A stretch of DNA of 15,838 nucleotides, from the NCBI GenBank assembly GCA_022448765.1, contig JAKUTI010000036.1, positions 1 through 15,838 of the forward strand, written 5' to 3'. This DNA is from Pseudomonadales bacterium. Its GTDB lineage: Bacteria > Pseudomonadota > Gammaproteobacteria > Pseudomonadales > Azotimanducaceae. Positions 1-7,299 of this stretch are shown here, piece by piece. Both the position numbers and the translations under genes were made by a program. The notes under the pieces were generated by a model. It was given only the letters and a program-made list of their open reading frames with translations. It was not told the DNA's origin and ran no database searches. How positions within the stretch are numbered: position 1 is the first letter of the stretch; every line of letters starts with the position of its first letter.

Positions 1-603
1 TTCTCGGTCGCGGTCGCTGATCGTGTACCCCGGTGCGACTTGATTTACGGTAATTTGATGTTCACCGACTTCCTTGGCCAAGACTCTCAAAACCCCGTCC
101 ATGCCGCGTTTCGCGGCAGCGTAGGCCGACTGGGTGGGCTTCAATTGCATGGCACATTCGGTGTTGATGCCTACATAGCGGCCGTAGGCACTCTCGATCA
201 TGGTCGGGACAAAGGCTTTGGCGAGTAAGACGTTCTGGAGTATGCAGGAGCGGAACTGGTCCTCGTAATCGGACAGTTCTTCGTCGAGTACGGTCTCCCA
301 AGGGAAGATCTGCGAAACAGCGTTAGCGACGATGATTTGCGGATTGCCCAACGTGCTTCGGATCGCGTCGCGCATAGCAAAAACGTCTTCGCGGGTGCCC
401 ACGTCGCCTGATATGGGCATTGTGCGACGCCCGAGCGCGTTAATTTCGGCGCACAATTCGTCAGCTTTTGACGCGTTTTGATGGTAATGAACGACGATAT
501 CTGCGCCGGCGCGGGCCAGTGTTCGGGCCATCACCCGACCAAGGTCGCCCGTCGCGCCAGTTACCAGTGCTAGCTTTCCTTGCAGATCTAACGATAGTGC
601 CAT
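1..603 (-). CDS. Short-chain dehydrogenase/reductase (SDR), partial, truncated at left edge
   Basis: NAD(P)-dependent oxidoreductase of the classical SDR fold; 201 codons are visible of a usual ~250, and the C-terminal substrate-binding part lies beyond the window. The protein starts MALSLDLQGKLALVTG at an ATG at 603. The cofactor-binding motif TGATGDLG lies near residues 15-22, the structural motif appears as NAVS near the middle, and the active-site tail SAYAAAKRG supplies the YxxxK pair. The strand before it reads GRYVGINTE, so the residue 13 positions before the catalytic Tyr, normally Ser, is Thr. An AAGGGA ribosome-binding site lies about 10 nt upstream. The gene is divergent from the PhyH gene at 740, with a probable promoter and operator between them. 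The family call is secure; substrate and reaction direction are unknown. Confidence 0.9.
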   Translation of the reverse strand, partial: MALSLDLQGKLALVTGATGDLGRVMARTLARAGADIVVHYHQNASKADELCAEINALGRRTMPISGDVGTREDVFAMRDAIRSTLGNPQIIVANAVSQIFPWETVLDEELSDYEDQFRSCILQNVLLAKAFVPTMIESAYGRYVGINTECAMQLKPTQSAYAAAKRGMDGVLRVLAKEVGEHQITVNQVAPGYTISDRDRE

Positions 604-641
604 CGTGTCTTATCCCTTTGTTTACCTGGTGTTGGAAGGTG

Positions 642-671
642 GATTATCTATCGTGCAGTTGCACGCGTCAT
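642..671 (-). promoter_or_regulatory. Candidate sigma70-type promoter of the SDR gene
   Basis: Read on the minus strand, ATGACG (671-666) is followed by an 18-bp spacer and GATAAT (647-642). The -10 box matches the consensus at five of six positions and the -35 at four. Transcription would begin about 30 nt before the SDR start codon. The inverted repeat at 652-665 fills most of the spacer, which suits repression by a dimeric regulator. Prediction from sequence only. Confidence 0.4.
652..665. promoter_or_regulatory. Inverted repeat CGTGCA-GT-TGCACG, candidate operator
   Basis: A perfect inverted repeat of two 6-bp arms with a 2-bp centre lies in the 136-bp region between the divergent SDR and PhyH genes, inside the spacer of the proposed SDR promoter. 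Position and symmetry suit the binding site of a dimeric transcription factor that could control both genes. No regulator gene is visible in the window. Confidence 0.38.
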
Positions 672-739
672 ACCGCGGGGGAAGTGAGCGTCGCCCGTGA
701 GGGCCGTTAAGACTTCGGCCGCCGTGCAACGGGAGAATC

Positions 740-1699
740 ATGACTGTTTGGTCCCATACCGACGCATCTTCACGCGATCGAAATCTCGAATGCTCATGCA
801 ATAGCCTTAATGTTATGGTCGCGCCAATGGCCACCCACCGAATTTCGTACCAGGTGCTCAACAAACATATGGGCGATACGTCCAAGAACCGTGTCACCTC
901 AGTACCGGGCCTTACCCGTGATATTGAGGTTTGCGCCACCATGGATGAATTGGAAGCGCTTCAACACGAAGGGTATTTGATTCGTGAGGGAGCTATTGGC
1001 GACGATTGGCTGCAATCGTTACGCGATGCGATTGATCGTCTCATGGTGTTGGAGTGGGACCAACATCGATCGGAGTTTGAACAACCCGATGAGATCCCGA
1101 CGCGAACATTCGGCACCGTACTCCGCCACTTGTTGGATAAGGATCGGGCATTTCATGACCTATTGACCTGGGCTCCGGCACTGTCTATTGCGCGCGCGAT
1201 GATGGGTCCACTGGTGAGGTTACGCGGCCTGACGGCCAGGGTGTCGTTCGCTGGCGCAGAAACTCAGGAAACGCCGTGGCACCAACATTTGCGGGTCATT
1301 CCTAGCCCGTTACCGCCGTGGTTCTCGCAACCCCATGCGATCGATTGCCTGATTTATCTTGATGAACTGAACGATGATGCTGGAGCCTTGTCGGTAGTGC
1401 CGGGCTCGCACCGTTGGCTGGACCGCGAACCGCCGCAACTCCAGTATGAACCCATGGCAGACGAAAAGACGCTGCGCCTTCCGGCCGGCAGTATGGTGAT
1501 TATTCACGCTAACCTCTGGCATCGAGCGTTACCGACAATGGTTGGGAATCGACGCATGCTCATTTTGTCGTACACACCCGCGTGGCTACGTGAGTCCCCA
1601 CACGGGGGCAAACCTCCGGCTGATGGTCTGACGAGCGAATTACTTGCTAAGGATGATCCGGAAATTCGGGAATTGCTCGGGCTTGAGGGGCACTCCTAA
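740..1699 (+). CDS. Phytanoyl-CoA dioxygenase (PhyH) family protein with atypical HxH metal motif
   Basis: Member of the PhyH family of Fe(II)/2-oxoglutarate-dependent oxygenases, which hydroxylate small molecules or acyl-CoA substrates. Numbered from the ATG at 740, the first metal motif is W-H181-Q-H183, where the family normally has HxD. The distal site is L-W-H261-R with an Arg pair about ten residues later (NRRMLILSY), and GALSVVPGSHRW before it is the usual family segment. The fold therefore looks complete but the metal-binding acid is replaced by His. The start is uncertain: GGGAG precedes the ATG at 740 closely, but residues 1-67 show no family similarity, and the ATG at 941 (MDELEALQHEGYLIREG) would give a normal ~252-residue protein. 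The gene is divergent from the SDR and 88 bp ahead of the secreted-protein gene. Whether it is an oxygenase, an altered oxygenase or a non-catalytic relative is open. Confidence 0.82.
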   Translation: MTVWSHTDASSRDRNLECSCNSLNVMVAPMATHRISYQVLNKHMGDTSKNRVTSVPGLTRDIEVCATMDELEALQHEGYLIREGAIGDDWLQSLRDAIDRLMVLEWDQHRSEFEQPDEIPTRTFGTVLRHLLDKDRAFHDLLTWAPALSIARAMMGPLVRLRGLTARVSFAGAETQETPWHQHLRVIPSPLPPWFSQPHAIDCLIYLDELNDDAGALSVVPGSHRWLDREPPQLQYEPMADEKTLRLPAGSMVIIHANLWHRALPTMVGNRRMLILSYTPAWLRESPHGGKPPADGLTSELLAKDDPEIRELLGLEGHS

Positions 1700-1787
1700 G
1701 ATACGTTTGAACGTCGCCAAATAGCGTTCCGGTTGACGTTACGATCGAATTGACCGATCTATTTTAGCAATAGGGTTGGGAATCAAG

Positions 1788-4682
1788 ATGCGACCTATCA
1801 TCTTTCTCACACGCACCTACATTCTCCTCGGTGCAATGTTGATCGGTTCTTCGCACGCGTCCGAATTTCGGTTCGATGTGGATCAAGACGGCAAGGTTGA
1901 AGCCTTGGTCGACGGTCTTCTGGTCCTCCGTCATCTCTTCGGCTTTTCGGGCGCGACTCTCTCGGAAGGCGCGGTCACGTCGGCTTCGGAGCGGAGTTCG
2001 GCTGCCGAGATCACCAGCTACCTCGAAGCAAACCAGTCCGAAATGGACGTGGATGGTGATGGCAGTACGGACGCGCTTACCGATGGCCTGCTGCTCTTGC
2101 GGTACCTCTTTGGTTTTCGGGACAACACGTTAACGGCCGGGGCGTTGAGCGCGAACGCTGAACGAGCTAGTTCAGCGGACGTCGCGGCCTTCGTCACGGC
2201 CCGCCTAGATACTGATGCGGACGGTTACTCGGATTTTGACGATGCGTTTCTGCTTGATGCGTCGGAATGGCTCGACACCGACGGCGATGGGATCGGCAAC
2301 AACGCGGATACCGATGACGATAATGACGGAACGTTGGACCAGGATGACGCGTTTCCATTGGTCCCCTCCTTGAGTCAAGGTGGTTGCCAGACCGGCGCCC
2401 TGCGCGCCGGTACCAAGGCCTGTGGCGTAAAGAATGATGACGGCGAGGCCACCGGCCTATTGGTCGAACGATGCAGTGCTGGGGCATGGAGTGATACCTC
2501 GATCTGTCAGGAGAAAACGCACCAACAACCGGACGGCTACGATCGCTTGCACGGCGGGGCGGGTGGTCCTCAAAACCCAGCTTGGGACTACTACCAAGGC
2601 AAGAATTTTGAGGAAGAAGATGAAGCAGGAAACACAAACCCAGCGGGCCTCTACGGTTGGCACTACTACATCCGCGCCTTCGATTTCATCCGCGATACAC
2701 CGGTATCGGAACTAGGTTGGGGTCAGTGGACTAAGCCCACGCGCCCCTACCAAGCGCTTGACGTCTGCGGCGTGCATCCGGGTGGATTTACGTGTGAAGA
2801 AATATCGGACGAAGAATTTGAAGGCGAGCTCAAGGATTGTGGTCACACCGATTGGCAGAAACTCGAAGGGTGTCAGGTCTGGTGCTGCGCTGAGCCCGAC
2901 AAGTGCGGAGTGCGGGGCTCCATCGAGGGCGGGATGGGGTATTGGATGTATTCCACTGAAACATCACACGTGAAGTGGATGTTGCCGGGCTCGACCAACA
3001 TGAACTACGAGATATTTGGTGGCACGTTTCTCAACGACCGCACGCAGATGTGCAAAACTCTTGGAGGCGCCGTCCGTGTCTCGAATCGTTTGCTCGTTCC
3101 CAACAGTTTTATGGGCTTCGATGGAGACGACGTGAATGGGTTTCTTGGCTACATGTTAACGCGTACACCCATCGGTAAACGCTCCGACAACGATGACGCC
3201 AACTATTGGACCATCGTCCTCGATACCGCCAATTTCGCCGGCCCCGTCATGTACATGTCGTCGTGGTTCTGGGACTCACGGGTCAATTGGCATCCAAAAA
3301 GCGTCAGTTGGTCCGATCCGCGAGCGATGATTGGTTACATTGCTCAGGGTTACGAAGGATCAATCGGCGCGGTGCGGGTTTCGGACGGCGACGGCGTCGA
3401 CTGGCGTCGAACGAATCGCTGGGCGTACCCCAAGGATTTGGATACGAATGGCCAACTGCTTAATCAAAGTACGTTATTTACGGGACATGTTCAGTACGAT
3501 ACGGATTGGGCTGCAACCGCGCTTGAGCCGATGTTGGCGGGTTCGGGAACGGCGGTCGAGCGCACGCCTTCGGCGGTGCGTTTGGCGTCTACCGAGGCTG
3601 GTCTAGGATTGGGTGGGCGCTGCAACATCCCATCGACGCCGGACTTTATGTCGCTTCAGATCGATCATAATGAAGATCCGCGTTACGCCGACGAAGAAGC
3701 TCTGTGGAGAGGGTTTGGGGTCAGCAGTCCGAGTGTATTGGACTCCGATGCCAAGGCGAATTCGGATGCCGCGAATTGTCACACGGTACTGAAGTTGGAT
3801 CCGGATGAGCTCGATTGCGACACCGACGAGGCTTGGTGTGAGGGTAGACGTTATCTGAAACTGGAGAAGGTGGGCGAGACGCCGGCGACCACGACGATTA
3901 TGGCGACAAGTGACGTCCCGGACGACATTCGTGGAGCCCTTGACCTGTCAAGTTTCAAGAAATCGCGCCGAAACGACGGCTTTTTCTTAGGTCCACCACA
4001 ACCTTCCGAGCAAACGTGCTTTGACAAACCCGGACCTGCGCCCGCTGACCCGCAACTCTATTGCACGCGTACGCAAGATGGACGTTGGCTCGGTTATCGG
4101 TGGTATCGATTCATTGATCAGCCGGAACTCAATCAGGTGTTCGCTTCGATGCCAGCGGCGGATCGGGACGAGGCCCGCTGTTATATGCAAGCACGGATTG
4201 AGCGACTTCACGAAGCGCAGCAAGCAGATACGACCTCAGTGCCTCGGTGGTTTGATGTACCTCAAGGCTCGGACAAGCTACCCGGGAGCAAAGTGGCGTT
4301 CGACTCGGCGCTGTTGGTAACGCCGCCATCGGGTCTTGAGAAAGGGTTTGTGCCCATCGTCGTGCATGAACGTTCGCACGAGAAACCGACAAATTGTGGG
4401 ACGGTGATCGGCGACGTTGTCGACGAGCCGAATCCCTTGCCCGACGATTATTACGAGGGCTACCTAACGTACGGGACAACGGATGTTGAATACGAACTCG
4501 AACACTGTCCGGCGAATGTCGAGTCGGGCGCACCCTTTACCTACCCAGGAACAATATTCCAGTACCCGTGGGATAGCACCGATGCAGAGCGGGTGGGCTA
4601 TCTGGTCCCGACCCGGGACGAAATTGGTGACGGCCTTGAGGCCGACCCGATTGCGTGTGGACTTGTGTCCGACCCGCCGTAA
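1788..4682 (+). CDS. Large secreted protein: dockerin-like and TSP3 calcium repeats plus unassigned Cys-rich region
   Basis: A 964-residue exported protein. The ATG at 1788 fits better than the TTG at 1776 because AGGGTTGGG lies just upstream and a clean signal peptide follows (basic start, hydrophobic YILLGAMLIG, likely cleavage after Ala24). Two dockerin-like calcium-binding repeats follow (about 29-55 and 86-112), each with DVDxDG and LxDGLLxLRxLFGF. Thrombospondin type-3-like repeats (DTDADG, DTDGDG, DTDDDNDG) cover about 141-190. From Cys200 to the end I count 22 cysteines in about 765 residues of Trp/Tyr/Asp-rich sequence matching no family I recognise; many disulfides are likely in the periplasm or outside the cell. 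I see no C-terminal anchor and no clear protease or glycosidase motif. It could be a binding protein or a novel enzyme. Confidence 0.85.
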   Translation: MRPIIFLTRTYILLGAMLIGSSHASEFRFDVDQDGKVEALVDGLLVLRHLFGFSGATLSEGAVTSASERSSAAEITSYLEANQSEMDVDGDGSTDALTDGLLLLRYLFGFRDNTLTAGALSANAERASSADVAAFVTARLDTDADGYSDFDDAFLLDASEWLDTDGDGIGNNADTDDDNDGTLDQDDAFPLVPSLSQGGCQTGALRAGTKACGVKNDDGEATGLLVERCSAGAWSDTSICQEKTHQQPDGYDRLHGGAGGPQNPAWDYYQGKNFEEEDEAGNTNPAGLYGWHYYIRAFDFIRDTPVSELGWGQWTKPTRPYQALDVCGVHPGGFTCEEISDEEFEGELKDCGHTDWQKLEGCQVWCCAEPDKCGVRGSIEGGMGYWMYSTETSHVKWMLPGSTNMNYEIFGGTFLNDRTQMCKTLGGAVRVSNRLLVPNSFMGFDGDDVNGFLGYMLTRTPIGKRSDNDDANYWTIVLDTANFAGPVMYMSSWFWDSRVNWHPKSVSWSDPRAMIGYIAQGYEGSIGAVRVSDGDGVDWRRTNRWAYPKDLDTNGQLLNQSTLFTGHVQYDTDWAATALEPMLAGSGTAVERTPSAVRLASTEAGLGLGGRCNIPSTPDFMSLQIDHNEDPRYADEEALWRGFGVSSPSVLDSDAKANSDAANCHTVLKLDPDELDCDTDEAWCEGRRYLKLEKVGETPATTTIMATSDVPDDIRGALDLSSFKKSRRNDGFFLGPPQPSEQTCFDKPGPAPADPQLYCTRTQDGRWLGYRWYRFIDQPELNQVFASMPAADRDEARCYMQARIERLHEAQQADTTSVPRWFDVPQGSDKLPGSKVAFDSALLVTPPSGLEKGFVPIVVHERSHEKPTNCGTVIGDVVDEPNPLPDDYYEGYLTYGTTDVEYELEHCPANVESGAPFTYPGTIFQYPWDSTDAERVGYLVPTRDEIGDGLEADPIACGLVSDPP

Positions 4683-4777
4683 GGTATGAACGCTGGTGTA
4701 TTGTGAAGATGGCTTTGACGCCGCTTTGAGGTGGGCGTAGCTTGGTGCGGTAGTCCCCAACCCACCGCGGTTTCAAC

Positions 4778-4803
4778 ATCTTTACTGAGAAGCAGGTAAA
4801 GAT
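4778..4803. promoter_or_regulatory. Inverted repeat ATCTTTAC-N10-GTAAAGAT upstream of Gfo/Idh gene
   Basis: Perfect 8-bp arms around a 10-bp centre lie in the 195-bp gap between the secreted-protein gene and the oxidoreductase gene, 74 bp before the latter's start codon. No T-run follows, so it does not look like a terminator. A transcription-factor operator is the simplest reading. No clear sigma70 promoter could be assigned in this gap. Confidence 0.4.
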
Positions 4804-4877
4804 AACGTGGCTGCAGTGGATTAGGCCGCGCCACATAGTCGATCTTTGGGAATTCTTGACGATTGATAGGAGGTTAG

Positions 4878-5858
4878 ATGTTCAGAGTTGCGATGCTAAG
4901 TCGTTGGCATGTCCATGCCAACGAGTATGCGAAGGAGTTTGCGAACCATCCGGACACGCAGGTTCAAGCGGTATGGGATGAAGATCGGCTGCGCGGAAAG
5001 GCGTGGGCCGACGAGCTTTCGGTGGACTGGTTCGAAGATTTGGATCAGTTGTTGTCCTCCGATTCCATTGACGCCGTGGGTGTCGTCACACCGACCAATT
5101 TACATCGCGAGGTGATGGTCAAAGCGGCAAAAGCGGGCAAACACATTTTTACTGAGAAAGTGCTTGCAACGACGCGATCTGAAGCGAACGAGATAGCCAA
5201 GGCGGTAGGCGATAGCGGAGTGACCTTCTGCATTTCCTATCCACGACGAAACCTACCGGAAATTCTGTATGCGAAGCAGGCGGCGGACGAGGGCCTGTTC
5301 GGCAATATCACCACGATGCGTGTTCGCATCAGTCACGATGGTGCGACCAGAGGTTGGTTACCTGAACATTTTTACGACCCGATCGCGTGCGGCGGTGGTG
5401 CGATGATGGATCTCGGTGCGCACGGCATGTACCTCACGCGTTGGTTGTTGGGTAAACCCGCGAGAGTGTCATCGATCTTCAATCACGTCACAGAGCGCGC
5501 TGTGGAAGACAATACTGTCACGCTGATCGAATACGAGAATGGGGCAATAGCCATCAACGAGACGTCGTTTGTGAGTTATGGCGGTCATTTCACGGTAGAA
5601 ATCGACGGCACCGACGGCGGTTATCGGATGCTCTCGCCAGGCGAGGCAATGATCCGATCTCAACACCTGAAAGAGACGGGGTGGCAACCGGTCGTGGACC
5701 TTCCGGCGCCAGGGATTTCACCCATTGGTCAGTTTGTACGGGCCGCGCGTGGTGGCGAACCCGTCGATTTTGGGATGACCGAGGCTCTGCAGTTGACGGA
5801 TCTAATGGAAGCCGCTTATCGCTCCCACCGGGAGGCAAAGACAGTGGCATTGAAGTGA
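4878..5858 (+). CDS. Gfo/Idh/MocA family NAD(P)-dependent oxidoreductase
   Basis: A soluble 326-residue oxidoreductase of the glucose-fructose oxidoreductase / inositol dehydrogenase / MocA family, which typically oxidises or reduces a hydroxyl of a sugar, inositol or related polyol. The N-terminal Rossmann domain covers about 1-120. Its first loop is MLSRWHVHA rather than the usual GxGxxG, a variant seen in some subfamilies. The catalytic Lys of the EKP-type motif is K94, here in FTEKV with Val replacing Pro. The C-terminal domain has GGGAMMDLGAHG with D178 and H182 in the usual active-site positions. A strong AGGAGG at 4868-4873 fixes the ATG start. It stands alone between a 195-bp and a 247-bp gap. 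Substrate unknown. Confidence 0.92.
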   Translation: MFRVAMLSRWHVHANEYAKEFANHPDTQVQAVWDEDRLRGKAWADELSVDWFEDLDQLLSSDSIDAVGVVTPTNLHREVMVKAAKAGKHIFTEKVLATTRSEANEIAKAVGDSGVTFCISYPRRNLPEILYAKQAADEGLFGNITTMRVRISHDGATRGWLPEHFYDPIACGGGAMMDLGAHGMYLTRWLLGKPARVSSIFNHVTERAVEDNTVTLIEYENGAIAINETSFVSYGGHFTVEIDGTDGGYRMLSPGEAMIRSQHLKETGWQPVVDLPAPGISPIGQFVRAARGGEPVDFGMTEALQLTDLMEAAYRSHREAKTVALK

Positions 5859-6105
5859 CGTTGAAGATACGACCCTCGGCTCAAGACATAGCCAATCGAC
5901 TATTTGCTGGGGCCGGGCCTTACAAGGGTTGCGGTATCGCCACAACAAAAGGAATCGGAGCGCGGCAGCGAACTAGATTCCTCCCTTATCGCCGTAGACG
6001 CTTTGCTTCAGGTCTTTAGCAAAGGTCTTGCCCCGCTGTTTGAGTGGCAGTCAGAATCCATGAGATCTGCTATCTTCGACCGGCGATTTACCTGGAGGAA
6101 GGACG
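5859..6105. other. Intergenic region before the acyl-CoA dehydrogenase pair; no gene seen
   Basis: No convincing coding sequence lies in these 247 bp. The stretch holds a 7-bp direct repeat AGGTCTT (6010-6016 and 6023-6029, 13-bp period), an extended -10-like TGCTATCTT at 6068-6076 without a good -35 box, and the strong ribosome-binding site GGAGGAAGG at 6094-6102 that belongs to the TTG-started gene at 6106. This is probably the promoter region of the dehydrogenase operon. Confidence 0.45.
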
Positions 6106-7296
6106 TTGGAACCAGCACAAGACGTGGACGCATTTCGGGAAGAGGCCCGTTCATGGCTCAAAGAGAACTTCCCCGAAAAATTAGCTCATAAGCGACCTCC
6201 GGGAATTGCGGGCTTCGGCTCCAAACTAACGGGCGACTGGAAAGTCTGGCAGGACCGCATCGGTCAGAAAGGCTGGTCGACGCCGACCTGGCCAGCTGAA
6301 TACGGCGGCGGTGGGTTGACATCCGATCAAGCCTCGATCGTCCAGCAGGAGATGCGGACCCTTGGCGCGATCAGTCCCATTGGCGGTTTCGGTACCATGA
6401 TGTGGGGACCAACGCTCCTTGACGTTGGCACCGATGAGCAGAAGAAACGATACCTGCCTCCCATCATCCGCGGCGAAATTCATTGGTGTCAGGGATATTC
6501 GGAACCGGGAGCTGGATCGGACCTGGCTAACTTGCAGAGTTTTGCCGAGGACATGGGCGATCATTTTGTCCTGAACGGATCAAAAATATGGACCTCCGGA
6601 GCGATGGAGGCCGACTGGATGTATGGCGTCTTCCGGACCGATCGGGACAACAAGTACGAGGGCATCAGTTTCCTCACCCTCGACATGAAATCCCCCGGGG
6701 TGGAAGTAAAACCGATCACTTTGATTTCAGGCGAGTCGCCGTTCAATGAAGTGTTTTTTACCGACGTGGTTGTTCCGAAGGAAAACCTCATCGGGGAGAA
6801 GAACCTCGGGTGGAATATTGGTAAACGCTTGCTGTTGCATGAACGGCAGGGCATTGCCGGCAGCGGTGGCGGTGGTGGCGACGTCATGGGTGGTTCCTTT
6901 GATCTGGAACGAGTGGCTAAGGACTACATCGGACTAGAGGACGGTAAGCTGGCCGATGGCGCCCTTCGGGAGCGCATCGCTAGTCAGAAAATGTTTGCCC
7001 ACGCGTACGCGCTCACTGGGCGTAGGTTTGGCGAGGAAGCGGCCGTTCACGGGCCGTCGGCCGCTGTCGGTATCTTGAAAGTCGCCTGGGCTCGGGACAA
7101 TCAGAACCGCCAAGAACTCGTGGTGGAAATGCTAGGTAATCAGGGTCTCGGCTGGGATGGGAGCGAGTTCACGCCAGCGGAACTGCGAAATGTCCGTACC
7201 TGGCTCCGGTCGAAGGCGAACTCCATCGAAGGCGGTACCACCGAGGTCAACCTGAACCTGGTCGCGAAACGCGTACTGGGTTTGAAGGGGTATTGA
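6106..7296 (+). CDS. Acyl-CoA dehydrogenase, subunit retaining the catalytic Glu
   Basis: A flavoprotein (396 residues, normal length) that introduces an alpha-beta double bond into an acyl-CoA thioester and passes electrons to electron-transfer flavoprotein in the cytoplasm. The N-terminal helical domain is followed by the flavin/substrate segment WCQGYSEPGAGSDLA and KIWTSGA in the middle domain. The C-terminal SIEGGTTEVNLN carries Glu375 at the position of the general base. The start is a TTG at 6106 with GGAGG seven bases upstream; there is no better ATG. The next gene begins 3 bp after the stop and encodes a second, catalytically incomplete dehydrogenase, so the two probably form one enzyme. 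Similar pairs in Mycobacterium act on steroid side chains, but the substrate here cannot be read from sequence. Confidence 0.93.
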   Translation: MEPAQDVDAFREEARSWLKENFPEKLAHKRPPGIAGFGSKLTGDWKVWQDRIGQKGWSTPTWPAEYGGGGLTSDQASIVQQEMRTLGAISPIGGFGTMMWGPTLLDVGTDEQKKRYLPPIIRGEIHWCQGYSEPGAGSDLANLQSFAEDMGDHFVLNGSKIWTSGAMEADWMYGVFRTDRDNKYEGISFLTLDMKSPGVEVKPITLISGESPFNEVFFTDVVVPKENLIGEKNLGWNIGKRLLLHERQGIAGSGGGGGDVMGGSFDLERVAKDYIGLEDGKLADGALRERIASQKMFAHAYALTGRRFGEEAAVHGPSAAVGILKVAWARDNQNRQELVVEMLGNQGLGWDGSEFTPAELRNVRTWLRSKANSIEGGTTEVNLNLVAKRVLGLKGY

Positions 7297-7299
7297 GAG

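Noticed and set aside
622..942. Minus-strand open frame of 106 codons across the divergent promoter region
   Set aside because: It overlaps the SDR upstream region and the PhyH N-terminus, has no family features, and would remove space for the promoters.
1733..1765. TTGACG as a promoter for the secreted-protein gene
   Set aside because: The -35 is good, but the best -10 candidate (TCTATT, 19-bp spacer) matches at only four positions; too weak to call.
4856..4861. TTGACG as a -35 promoter box for the Gfo/Idh gene
   Set aside because: It lies only about 17 bp before the start codon and next to the ribosome-binding site, leaving no room for a -10 box and leader.
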